Assembly (NCBI GenBank): GCA_050699975.1
Contig: JBOHGH010000006.1
Coordinates: 1-64,000 of the forward strand
Source of the DNA: GCA-003244245 sp050699975
GTDB lineage: Bacteria; Actinomycetota; Actinomycetes; Mycobacteriales; Pseudonocardiaceae
Direction of reading: 5' to 3'
Length of the DNA: 64,000 bases
Under the pieces are notes generated by a model. The model was not told the origin of the DNA. It ran no database searches and saw only the letters and a list, made by a program, of their open reading frames with translations. The translations under genes were made by a program, and so were the position numbers. The number at the start of each line of letters is the position of its first letter. Positions within the stretch are counted from its first letter, which is position 1. Of the stretch, positions 17,398 to 26,477 are shown in pieces.

Positions 17398-18852
17398 ATG
17401 ACCGCGAGCACCGAGCAGCGCCCGCGCAGCTACCGCGTGCGCACCTACGGCTGCCAGATGAACGTGCACGACTCCGAACGGCTGGCCGGGCTGCTCGAGG
17501 CAGCCGGATACGTCCCCGCCGGGCCGGACGACACCCCCGATGTGATCGTGCTCAACACCTGCGCGGTGCGGGAGAACGCCGACAACCGGCTCTACGGCAA
17601 CCTCGGTCAGCTCCGCCCGATCAAGCGCGGGCATCCCGGGATGCAGATCGCAGTGGGCGGCTGCCTGGCCCAGAAGGACCGCGGGGAGATCACCCGCCGA
17701 GCGCCCTGGGTCGACGTGGTGTTCGGCACCCACAACATCGGCGCGCTGCCGGTGTTGCTGGAGCGGGCCCGGCACAACGACGCCGCCCAGGTTGAGATCG
17801 CTGAGTCGCTGCAGGTGTTTCCCTCCGCGCTGCCCGCCAAACGGGACTCGGCGCACTCGGCCTGGGTGTCGATCTCGGTGGGATGCAACAACACCTGCAC
17901 CTTCTGCATCGTGCCCGCGCTGCGCGGCAAGGAAGTCGACCGGCGTCCCGGCGAGGTGCTCGCGGAGGTCGAGGCCCTGGTGGCCGAGGGCGTACTCGAG
18001 GTGACTCTGCTGGGCCAGAACGTCAACGCCTACGGAGTCGGGTTCGGGGATCGGCGTGCATTCGGCGACCTGTTGCGTGCCTGCGGGCGGATCGACGGCC
18101 TGGAACGGGTGCGCTTCACCTCGCCGCACCCTCGGGACTTCACCTCAGACGTCATCGAGGCGATGGCGCAGACCTCGAACGTCTGCCACCAGCTGCACAT
18201 GCCGTTGCAGTCCGGTTCGGACGCGGTGCTGCGGGCGATGCGCCGCTCTTACCGGACGCAGCGCTACCTCGCGATCATCGACGAGGTGCGGGCCGCGATG
18301 CCCGATGCCGCGCTGTCGACCGACATCATCGTCGGCTTCCCCGGCGAGACCGAAACCGACTTCCAGGCCACCCTGGACGTAGTGCGGGCGGCGTGTTTCA
18401 GCCAGGCGTTCACCTTCCAGTACTCACCCCGGCCAGGCACGCCGGCCGCCGACATGGATGGTCAGGTGCCCAAGGCGATCGTGCAGGATCGCTATGAGCG
18501 GCTCGTCGCGTTGCAGGAGGAGATCTCCTGGAAGCTCAACCGAAGCCTGGTCGGCAGCCAGGTGGAGGTGCTGGTCTCCGACGGCGAGGGTCGCAAGGAC
18601 GCGGCGACTCGGAGAATGAGCGGGCGGGGCAGGGACGGCCGGCTGGTGCACTTCGAGCCGGGCGAGGTAGAGGTCCGGCCGGGGGACGTGGTGGTCGCGG
18701 AGATCACCTATGCGGCGCCGCACCACCTGGTGTCCAACCTGCCCCTGTGGACACACCGGCGGACCGTTGCGGGCGAGGCCTGGGCAGCCGGTCGACGCCC
18801 GACGACGCCGGGAGTGGTGCTCGGGCTGCCCTCGTTCGGCCGCCCGATATGA
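17398..18852 (+). CDS. miaB: tRNA-2-methylthio-N6-dimethylallyladenosine synthase
   Basis: MiaB is a radical-SAM enzyme that adds the 2-methylthio group to i6A37 of tRNAs reading UNN codons, acting after MiaA. The N-terminal MTTase domain carries three cluster cysteines (YGCQMN, NTCAVRE, GGCLAQ). The radical-SAM core has CNNTCTFC at about residue 162. The C-terminal TRAM domain covers about residues 375-445. The protein is 484 residues, normal for the family, and is followed by a 32-residue Pro/Gly-rich tail. Its stop overlaps the next ATG (ATGA). Confidence 0.96.
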   Translation: MTASTEQRPRSYRVRTYGCQMNVHDSERLAGLLEAAGYVPAGPDDTPDVIVLNTCAVRENADNRLYGNLGQLRPIKRGHPGMQIAVGGCLAQKDRGEITRRAPWVDVVFGTHNIGALPVLLERARHNDAAQVEIAESLQVFPSALPAKRDSAHSAWVSISVGCNNTCTFCIVPALRGKEVDRRPGEVLAEVEALVAEGVLEVTLLGQNVNAYGVGFGDRRAFGDLLRACGRIDGLERVRFTSPHPRDFTSDVIEAMAQTSNVCHQLHMPLQSGSDAVLRAMRRSYRTQRYLAIIDEVRAAMPDAALSTDIIVGFPGETETDFQATLDVVRAACFSQAFTFQYSPRPGTPAADMDGQVPKAIVQDRYERLVALQEEISWKLNRSLVGSQVEVLVSDGEGRKDAATRRMSGRGRDGRLVHFEPGEVEVRPGDVVVAEITYAAPHHLVSNLPLWTHRRTVAGEAWAAGRRPTTPGVVLGLPSFGRPI

Positions 18853-19319
18853 CCGACCCGGACGGCATGGCCGAGCTGCGTGCCGAGATCGACGCGGTGG
18901 AGCGTTCGGCGCTGCGCCGGGTGGACCCTGGTGCCCGCGCGGCGGTGATCGCAGGCGCGGTCATGCTGCTGCTGCTGGCCATCACGATGCCGTGGGTCGG
19001 GGACACCAACGGCTGGGATGTGCTGCGCGGCACTGCGAACCCGGTCGACCGGGTCGGGCTGCTGCCGCGGCTGTTCGGTGTAGTCGCGCTGGGGTTCGGG
19101 GTCGGTCTTTCCGTGCTGGCGCTGGTCACCCGTCGCTGGGGTCTGGTCTGGGCCAGCGCACTGGGCTGTACTTACTGCGCGCTCGACGGGGTATGGGCGA
19201 TCTGGTCTCGGCAGACCGTGTCCGCCGGCCCTGGTCCGGGCATCGGGATGGTGTTGGCCGTCGTTGCTGTGGTGGTGCTTGCCGTGCAGTGGTGGCGGCT
19301 CGCGCTGTCCCGGCGATAG
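18849..19319 (+). CDS. Conserved membrane protein following miaB (Rv2732c type)
   Basis: A 156-residue protein with an N-terminal acidic helix (MAELRAEIDAVERSALRRVD) and four predicted membrane helices, at about residues 37-58, 78-98, 104-122 and 134-150. ATG 18849 overlaps the miaB stop, indicating coupling. M. tuberculosis has a membrane protein in the same position (Rv2732c). Its function is unknown. The longer frame from 18747 is rejected because it would lie inside miaB. Confidence 0.85.
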   Translation: MTDPDGMAELRAEIDAVERSALRRVDPGARAAVIAGAVMLLLLAITMPWVGDTNGWDVLRGTANPVDRVGLLPRLFGVVALGFGVGLSVLALVTRRWGLVWASALGCTYCALDGVWAIWSRQTVSAGPGPGIGMVLAVVAVVVLAVQWWRLALSRR

Positions 19320-19338
19320 CCGGAGCCGACCGGCCGGT

Positions 19339-20682
19339 TCACCCGCTGGTGACCGCCTGTTCTGCGGCGGCCAGCCACTCCCGCCACTGGTCAGCCTGGG
19401 CTTGCGCGGCGGTGGCTCGGCGGTCGTCCCCGGCGGCGCGGGCCTTGGCCGCCTGCGCCTCGAACTGCTCGACCCGGTCCCGGAACTGGTCCACCCGGGC
19501 CTGGACCTCCGGGTCGGTGTGTCGCCACTGCGCAGTGGCGGCCGAGCGGACCCGCTCCTCGACGGCCCGCAGCCGGCCTTCGAGCTCCCTGATCCGCTCT
19601 CGCGGGATCTTGCCCACGGTCTCCCAGCGCTCCTGGATATCCCGCAGTTGCGCTCGGGCGGCCTCGATGTCACCGGCGGGGTCGATCCGTTCTGCGGCGG
19701 CGACCAGCTCCTCCTTGCGTCTGATGTTGTGCTCCAGTTCCGAGTCCCGCCCGGAGAACGTGGCGCTGCGACGGCTGAAGAATTGTTCCTGGGCGGCGCG
19801 GAACCGCTGCCACAGGGCGTCGTCGGCTTCTTTCGGGGCGCGCCCAGCCGCCTTCCACTCCGCCATCAGGTTTCGGAAGCGGCTTGCGGTGGCGCCCCAG
19901 TCGGTGGATTCAGCCAGCTCCTCGGCCTGGGCGACCAGCTCTTCCTTACGATTCCGCGCCCCGACACGCTGCCGGTCGAGCTCGGCGAAGTGCGCACCGC
20001 GGCGCCGCGCGAAAGCGTCTCGAGCCTTGGAGAAACGGCGCCACAACGCCTCGTCGATCTTTCGATCGACACCCTTGATCGCCTTCCATTCATCGAGGAT
20101 GGTGCGCAGCCGGTCGCCGCCGGCTTTCCACTGGGTGGACTCAGCGCCGATCTGCTCGGCCTCCTCCGCCAGCGCTTCCTTGCGGGCCGTTGCTTGTGCC
20201 CTGGCCCGCTCCCGGGCCGCCTTCGCGCCAGCGAGGGTTTCCTGGGCGTGCCGCTGTAGGTGGTCCAGGAGGGCGACGAGTCCGACAAGATCACCTAGCA
20301 CGGTCGGCTCGACGAGCTCGTCGCGCAACGTGCGAACCCGGGACAGCGCCTGCTTGGGATCCCCTACGCCGGAGGCCAGCCGGGACTCCAGCAACTCGGT
20401 CTCGGTGAGCAGGTCGTCGAAGCGGCGGGCGAAGTGCGCCAGACCCTCCTCGGCTGTCCCTGCCTGCCACGAGCCGACCGCCCGCTCGCCATCGGCGGTG
20501 TGGGAGTACACCGTCCCGTCGGCAGTTACCCGTCCCCAGCGTTGCGGATCCCGGCAGGCCCGCGAGACCGAAGGCCGGGGCCCGATGGCCCGCCGACCGG
20601 CGTTGTCGCCTTCCGAACGCGGCGGCTGGGTCGCAGGAGCGAGCTCGGTGGACGCGTTTTCGGTGTGGTTGTGCTCGGTCAT
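19339..20682 (-). CDS. DUF349 repeat protein (Rv2731 type)
   Basis: The 447-residue, mostly alpha-helical charged protein carries three to four DUF349 repeats (about 75 residues each). The signature WKA..R......LW.RF..ARD.F is visible as EWKAIKGVDRKIDEALWRRFSKARDAFARRR and EWKAAGRAPKEADDALWQRFRAAQEQFFSRR. Long coiled-coil stretches are likely at the C-terminus. ATG 20682 has GAGGAAGG 7 bases upstream; the longer frame from 20994 runs into the miaA region. The gene is convergent with the miaB pair, and M. tuberculosis has the same arrangement. Function is not established. Confidence 0.88.
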   Translation of the reverse strand: MTEHNHTENASTELAPATQPPRSEGDNAGRRAIGPRPSVSRACRDPQRWGRVTADGTVYSHTADGERAVGSWQAGTAEEGLAHFARRFDDLLTETELLESRLASGVGDPKQALSRVRTLRDELVEPTVLGDLVGLVALLDHLQRHAQETLAGAKAARERARAQATARKEALAEEAEQIGAESTQWKAGGDRLRTILDEWKAIKGVDRKIDEALWRRFSKARDAFARRRGAHFAELDRQRVGARNRKEELVAQAEELAESTDWGATASRFRNLMAEWKAAGRAPKEADDALWQRFRAAQEQFFSRRSATFSGRDSELEHNIRRKEELVAAAERIDPAGDIEAARAQLRDIQERWETVGKIPRERIRELEGRLRAVEERVRSAATAQWRHTDPEVQARVDQFRDRVEQFEAQAAKARAAGDDRRATAAQAQADQWREWLAAAEQAVTSG

Positions 20683-20896
20683 GCCGGCCTTCCTCGACCT
20701 CGTGCCCGCCGCCGCGTCGTGCGGACGCCTCGACTGCAGACTGTGCGCTTCGACCGGAAGTCCCAAACGACCGGCGACGGCCGCATTGAAGCAGTTCAGG
20801 TGCGCGTGCGGGGGAGCAGGTGCGAAGTGGGCACTAACCTGCACTGGTGATCGTACGCGTGGCGGTGGCGTCGCATCCACCCACCCTGGTGTTGCG

Positions 20897-21805
20897 GTGA
20901 GGCCGCGCGCCGTCGCGGTGGTGGGCCCTACCGCCACCGGCAAGTCCGACCTCGCGGTCGAGCTGGCCCGCAGGCTGGACGGTGAGGTGGTCAACGCCGA
21001 TGCGATGCAGCTTTATCGGGGTATGGACATCGGCACTGCGAAGCTGCCACTGGCTGCGCGGCGTGGGGTGCGCCACCACCTCCTCGATACGCTCGAGGTC
21101 ACCGAGGCCGCATCGGTGGCCGCCTACCAGCGTGCGGCCCGCCGCATCATGGAGGAGTTGCTCGCCGCGGGCCGGGTGCCGGTGCTCGCCGGAGGTTCCG
21201 GGCTCTATGTGCGGGCGGTGCTGGACGACCTCGACTTCCCTGGCACCGACCCCGGGGTGCGGGCCGAGCTCGAGGCCGAGCTGGCCGAGCGCGGGGCGCC
21301 GGCGCTGTACCGCCGGCTGCACCGGCTCGACCCGGTGGCGGCCGGCCGGATCCTGCCTACCAACGGGCGCCGGCTGGTGCGTGCACTGGAGGTCATCCGG
21401 CTCACCGGGCGCCCGTTCGCGGCGGCGCTGCCACAGCCCGGTCCGGCGCGCTACGGCGCTGTGCTCATCGGGCTGGACACCGACCCCGCGGTGCTGGACG
21501 CACGGATCGACGCCCGGGTGAATCGAATGTTCGCCGCCGGGCTGGTCGAGGAAGTCCGCCAGCTGCTGCCCAGCGGCCTTCGGGAGGGACGGACGGCGTC
21601 ACGGGCGCTGGGCTACCAGCAGATCCTCGCCGCACTGGATGCGGGCACCGACCCGGCCTGCGCCGCTGACCTCACCGCCCGGGTAACGCGGCGCTTCGTG
21701 CGCAGGCAGCGCAGCTGGTTTCGGCGGGACGACCGGATCAGGTGGCTCGACGCCCACCGCTGCGACCTGCTCGACGCCGCGCTCTCAGCGATGGTGGACG
21801 GATAG
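20897..21805 (+). CDS. miaA: tRNA dimethylallyltransferase
   Basis: MiaA transfers a dimethylallyl group to N6 of A37 in tRNA, making i6A, the substrate of MiaB. The P-loop GPTATGKSDLAVELA lies at the N-terminus. Further blocks are NADAMQLYRGMDIGTAK, HHLLD, GGSGLYVRAVLDDLDFPGTD and RALGYQQI. The C-terminal RRQRSWFRRD is the tRNA-contacting part. GTG 20897 fits family N-termini (RPRAVAVVGPTATGKS) but has a weak ribosome site. The 302-residue length is normal. Confidence 0.94.
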   Translation: MRPRAVAVVGPTATGKSDLAVELARRLDGEVVNADAMQLYRGMDIGTAKLPLAARRGVRHHLLDTLEVTEAASVAAYQRAARRIMEELLAAGRVPVLAGGSGLYVRAVLDDLDFPGTDPGVRAELEAELAERGAPALYRRLHRLDPVAAGRILPTNGRRLVRALEVIRLTGRPFAAALPQPGPARYGAVLIGLDTDPAVLDARIDARVNRMFAAGLVEEVRQLLPSGLREGRTASRALGYQQILAALDAGTDPACAADLTARVTRRFVRRQRSWFRRDDRIRWLDAHRCDLLDAALSAMVDG

Positions 21806-21815
21806 GCTCGGTACG

Positions 21816-22652
21816 ATGGACCAGGGCGTCGAGTTCCTCAAGGGGCACGGGACGGAGAACGACTTCATCCTGCTGCCCGATCCCACTGGCTCGCTGGACC
21901 TGACGCCGTCCCGGATCCGCGCCCTCTGCGATCGACGCCGCGGGCTCGGTGCCGACGGGGTACTGCGGGTGGTGCCAGGTGCTCTGGTGCACGACGTGCC
22001 GCCAGGCACCTCACCTCACGACTGGTTCATGGACTATCGCAACGCCGACGGCTCCGTCGCTGAGATGTGTGGCAACGGGGCGCGGGTATTCGTCCGATAC
22101 CTGGCTGAGGCCGGGCTGGTCAGCGAACCCGAATTCCGGATCGGCAGCAGATCCGGCTCGCGCACGGTGCGGCGCAACGACGACGGCTCAGTGGCCGTCG
22201 AGATGGGGCGGGTTCGGCGCAACGGCACCTCTACGGTGACTGTGGAGGGTGTGGCGTTGCGCGGGCTCGTTGTGGACGTCGGTAACCCGCATCTGGTCTG
22301 CCTGACCGAGGTGCCGGTGGAGCACCTGGACCTCACCGTGCCGCCGGGGCACGACCCTGGAGCCTTCCCGCACGGCGTCAACGTCGAGTTCGTCAACGTG
22401 CTGTGCGCCGGGCAGCTGCGGATGCGGGTGCACGAGCGGGGGGTGGGGGAAACCCGCTCCTGCGGCACCGGAACGGTGGCGGCGCTGGCTGCCGCGCTGG
22501 ATGCGCAGCGCCGACACACCGGCGGGGCCGACGTGCAGGTGCCCGGGGGGCTCGTGCATGTGGCGATCGCCGAGGACAACAGCACGCTGACCGGGCCTGC
22601 GGTGCTCGTCGCCGCTGGCCGGTTGGCTCCCGATTGGTGGTCGGCGCACTGA
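21816..22652 (+). CDS. dapF: Diaminopimelate epimerase
   Basis: DapF converts LL- to meso-diaminopimelate for lysine and peptidoglycan synthesis. The two catalytic cysteines are visible in MCGNGARVFVRYLAE and in SCGTGTVAALAAA, one in each half of the pseudo-symmetric fold. The beginning, FLKGHGTENDFILLPD, is the conserved N-terminus. The 278-residue length is typical. It follows miaA after 10 bases, probably in one operon, as in mycobacteria. Confidence 0.95.
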   Translation: MDQGVEFLKGHGTENDFILLPDPTGSLDLTPSRIRALCDRRRGLGADGVLRVVPGALVHDVPPGTSPHDWFMDYRNADGSVAEMCGNGARVFVRYLAEAGLVSEPEFRIGSRSGSRTVRRNDDGSVAVEMGRVRRNGTSTVTVEGVALRGLVVDVGNPHLVCLTEVPVEHLDLTVPPGHDPGAFPHGVNVEFVNVLCAGQLRMRVHERGVGETRSCGTGTVAALAAALDAQRRHTGGADVQVPGGLVHVAIAEDNSTLTGPAVLVAAGRLAPDWWSAH

Positions 22653-22731
22653 CGGCAGCACGCCGCCTTGCCGCAGTCTCGGGGAATTCGAGTGGTCGTG
22701 GATGAGCCGGGCGTGCCACGATAAGAGGCGT

Positions 22732-24201
<1,470 letters not shown>

Positions 24202-24218
24202 CACCGGGTCACTCGGCC

Positions 24219-24974
24219 TCACAGCCGCCGCAGCACCGCCACCACCCGGCCGAGCACGGTCGCTTCGTCCCCTGGGATCGGCTCGTAGGCAGGGTTGTGC
24301 GGGAGCAGCCAGAGACGCCCGTCACGGCGCTTGAACGTCTTCACGGTCGCCTCGCCGTCAATCATGGCAGCGACGATGTCCCCGTTCTCGGCGGTGGGCT
24401 GCTGGCGGACGACCACCCAGTCCCCGTCGGTGATCGCCGCCTCGACCATGGAGTCACCCGCCACCCTCAGCAGGAACAGCGAACCCTCACCGACGATCTC
24501 CTTCGGCAACGGGAAGACGTCTTCGACGGCCTGCTCGGCGAGGACCGGGCCACCTGCCGCGATCCGGCCGACCACGGGCACGAAGATGGGGGTGGGGCGA
24601 GCGCTGGTGGCCTCCGAGGTGTCAGGAGTCTCGGGCGCACTCTCCGCGGGTCGGACGCCGACTGCGCGGGGTCGGTTGGGGTCGCGGCGTAAGTATCCTT
24701 TGCGCTCCAGCGCGCGCAACTGGTGGGCGACCGACGAGGTGGATGTGAGCCCTACCGCCTCACCGATCTCCCGCACACTCGGCGGGTAGCCGAATCGCTG
24801 CACCCAGTCCCGGATCACCTCGAGGACGCGCCGCTGCCGTGGGGTGAGGCCGTCAGCACCGGCGCTGCTCTCGTCGAGGTCGGGGAAGACGTGCACCTGC
24901 CCGGCATTGCCCGCGCCCGGTGTCTGCGCTCCGGAACCGGCCACGTCCGGTTCGTCGCTACGCTGTCGCCCCAC
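24219..24974 (-). CDS. lexA: SOS repressor LexA
   Basis: LexA represses damage genes and self-cleaves when RecA filaments form. The 251-residue protein has an extended N-terminus and then a winged helix domain (LTPRQRRVLEVIRDWVQRFGYPPSVREIGEAVGLTSTSSV). After a linker comes the S24 peptidase domain. The cleavage site is Ala-Gly in GRIAAGGPVLA; catalytic Ser is in AGDSMVEAAI and catalytic Lys in EATVKTF. It is convergent with hflX, with 17 bases between stops. A LexA box lies 85-100 bases upstream, so it is probably autoregulated. Confidence 0.97.
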   Translation of the reverse strand: MGRQRSDEPDVAGSGAQTPGAGNAGQVHVFPDLDESSAGADGLTPRQRRVLEVIRDWVQRFGYPPSVREIGEAVGLTSTSSVAHQLRALERKGYLRRDPNRPRAVGVRPAESAPETPDTSEATSARPTPIFVPVVGRIAAGGPVLAEQAVEDVFPLPKEIVGEGSLFLLRVAGDSMVEAAITDGDWVVVRQQPTAENGDIVAAMIDGEATVKTFKRRDGRLWLLPHNPAYEPIPGDEATVLGRVVAVLRRL

Positions 24975-25058
24975 CGCTCCTCCTCAGACCAACCCTTGCA
25001 CCAACAGACCGGCTCGGTCCGCTCTCGGAGACGACGCTAACCAGTGTCTCGCCAGAGA

Positions 25059-25074
25059 TCAAACATCTGTTCGA
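25059..25074 (-). promoter_or_regulatory. LexA (SOS) box facing lexA
   Basis: The plus-strand sequence TCAAACATCTGTTCGA matches TCGAAC-N4-GTTCGA at 11 of 12 arm positions. It lies upstream of lexA in the divergent lexA/LysM-gene intergenic region, consistent with LexA autorepression. Confidence 0.83.
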
Positions 25075-25138
25075 ACAACACGCCGCGTAGTCGTCGGTTC
25101 TGTCGGACCTCCGTGATAGACATCGCACAGCAGTTCGA

Positions 25139-25154
25139 TCGAACTCGCGTTCGA
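25139..25154 (+). promoter_or_regulatory. Perfect LexA (SOS) box upstream of the LysM gene
   Basis: TCGAACTCGCGTTCGA is a perfect match to the actinobacterial operator in both 6-base arms. It ends 25 bases before the LysM-protein ATG at 25180, so it should control that gene, as at the M. tuberculosis lexA-Rv2719c locus. Confidence 0.9.
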
Positions 25155-25179
25155 TGGTACCCGGCGATGAGGAGTCTCG

Positions 25180-25677
25180 ATGACGGCACCAGCGCAGCTG
25201 AGCAAACAGCCCGCGGCACTCGATTCGGAGGTTGGACCGGCCGGCGCCAGGGCGACGCTCACCAGGTCGCTTCCTGCGCCTCCGGCACCCGTGCTGCCTA
25301 TCGCCCCTCCGGTGCGGGGGTATTCGGCGCCTCCGGCGCGTCGGCAGTTGCGGGGCCCGGCGGTGGACGGGGCGGAGGCGGCGCGCACCCGGGCGCCACG
25401 ACCGAACAAGGTGGTGCGCTTGGCGGCCGCCGCCACCGTGACGCTCGCGGTGGTCGGCGGTCTGGGATGGATCGGGCAGCCCCCCGGCCCCGGCGTTCCG
25501 GCACAGACGGCGGTGATCCAGGTAGGTGCCGGCGAGACCGTGTGGGATGTTGCGCAGCGGGTAGCGCCGAAGTCCGACCAGCGCGCAGTGGTGGAACGGA
25601 TCCGGCAGCTGAACGGGTTGGCGGGCTCGGCCGTCCAGCCCGGTCAGCAGTTGCAGGTACCCGACGGGCGGCGGTGA
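25180..25677 (+). CDS. LysM-domain membrane protein, SOS-inducible cell-division inhibitor type (ChiZ/Rv2719c-like)
   Basis: The 165-residue protein has a Pro/Ala-rich cytoplasmic tail (1-74), one membrane helix at about 78-97 (VVRLAAAATVTLAVVGGLGWI) and a C-terminal LysM domain. The LysM domain carries VGAGETVWDVAQRVAP and IRQLNGLAGSAVQPGQQLQVP. The M. tuberculosis protein in the same position, Rv2719c (ChiZ), is a damage-induced peptidoglycan-active division inhibitor. The perfect LexA box just upstream and the divergent lexA support the same role. GAGGAG precedes the ATG. No hydrolase catalytic domain is visible beyond LysM. Confidence 0.85.
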   Translation: MTAPAQLSKQPAALDSEVGPAGARATLTRSLPAPPAPVLPIAPPVRGYSAPPARRQLRGPAVDGAEAARTRAPRPNKVVRLAAAATVTLAVVGGLGWIGQPPGPGVPAQTAVIQVGAGETVWDVAQRVAPKSDQRAVVERIRQLNGLAGSAVQPGQQLQVPDGRR

Positions 25678-25756
25678 GCGACCCGGAGCTACGCCGCCCG
25701 GATGCCCCATGAGAGCGTCACAGCGCGGTCCTCGCAGACCTTGCGCGCCGTGGCGG

Positions 25757-25792
25757 CTCGACTTACCGTCGACCCCCACATATAGTAGTTAC
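25757..25792 (+). promoter_or_regulatory. Candidate nrdR-nrdJ promoter with a possible NrdR box
   Basis: CTCGAC, 18 bases and TATAGT form a plausible promoter about 95 bases before nrdR. The -10 overlaps a sequence whose reverse complement, CTACTATATGTGG, resembles half or more of the NrdR box consensus (acaCwAtATaTwGtgt). Overlap of operator and -10 would fit repression by NrdR. The second box expected about 15 bases away is not convincing, so this is tentative. Confidence 0.4.
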
Positions 25793-25885
25793 AGTGATGT
25801 TGTTCGCCCACAGATTGGGCCTGGTGGTCGCCGGTCGTCCTGAGGACGCGGTCCGCATCGGCATGACGTCAGGAAGGTGAGGTGC

Positions 25886-26368
25886 ATGCGCTGTCCGTTC
25901 TGCCGGCACTCCGACTCGCGCGTCATCGATTCGCGCGAGGTCGAGGATCGGCAGGCGATCCGCAGGCGGCGGTCGTGCCTGGAATGCGGTCGCCGGTTCA
26001 CTACCGTGGAGGAGCCGGTGCTCGCGGTGGTGAAGCGCTCGGGGGTCACCGAACCGTTCAGCCGAGACAAGGTCGTCCGCGGAGTGCGCAGGGCATGTCA
26101 GGGACGACCGGTGGACGAGGATGCGCTTGCGCAACTGGCGCACCGGGTGGAGGAGACGATCCGCTCCTTGGGCAGCGCCGAGGTGCCCAGCCAGGAGGTC
26201 GGGTTGACCATCCTCGGCCCGCTGCGAGATCTCGACGAGGTGGCCTACCTGCGCTTCGCCAGCGTCTATCGGTCGTTCTCTTCGATCGAGGACTTCGAGA
26301 AAGAGATACGAAGCCTGCGGGACGCCCCGTCGCACCAGCGGCAGCACATCGAGGAGCAGCCGACATGA
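25886..26368 (+). CDS. nrdR: Transcriptional repressor of ribonucleotide reductase genes
   Basis: NrdR senses ATP/dATP and represses nrd genes. The zinc ribbon is MRCPFCRHSDSRVIDSRE with CLECGRRF; the ATP-cone domain spans about residues 47-137 (VVKRSGVTEPFSRDKVVRGVRRAC). ATG 25886 is chosen because family members start MRCPFC; GTG 25877 would add three residues. AAGGTGAGG lies upstream. The 160-residue length is normal. The next gene is its expected target, nrdJ, 109 bases downstream. Confidence 0.95.
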   Translation: MRCPFCRHSDSRVIDSREVEDRQAIRRRRSCLECGRRFTTVEEPVLAVVKRSGVTEPFSRDKVVRGVRRACQGRPVDEDALAQLAHRVEETIRSLGSAEVPSQEVGLTILGPLRDLDEVAYLRFASVYRSFSSIEDFEKEIRSLRDAPSHQRQHIEEQPT

Positions 26369-26477
26369 CGTGAAGCACGCACCGCGGAGCCAGCGACGGC
26401 ACCACGACGGACCCAACCCGCTCCGGACGGGGAACCCGGACCGGGAGTATGCACACCGTGATAGAGAGGGATGAGGT

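Noticed and set aside
18710..20896. A very long open frame from 18710 that continues into miaA
   Set aside because: GC-rich DNA leaves this frame open by chance. Only the part from 20897 matches MiaA; the rest lies opposite the DUF349 gene and over the miaB-linked membrane protein.
26369..26477. Cobalamin riboswitch before nrdJ
   Set aside because: The gap after nrdR is only 109 bases and shows no B12-box-like sequence, so B12 control by riboswitch is not supported here.
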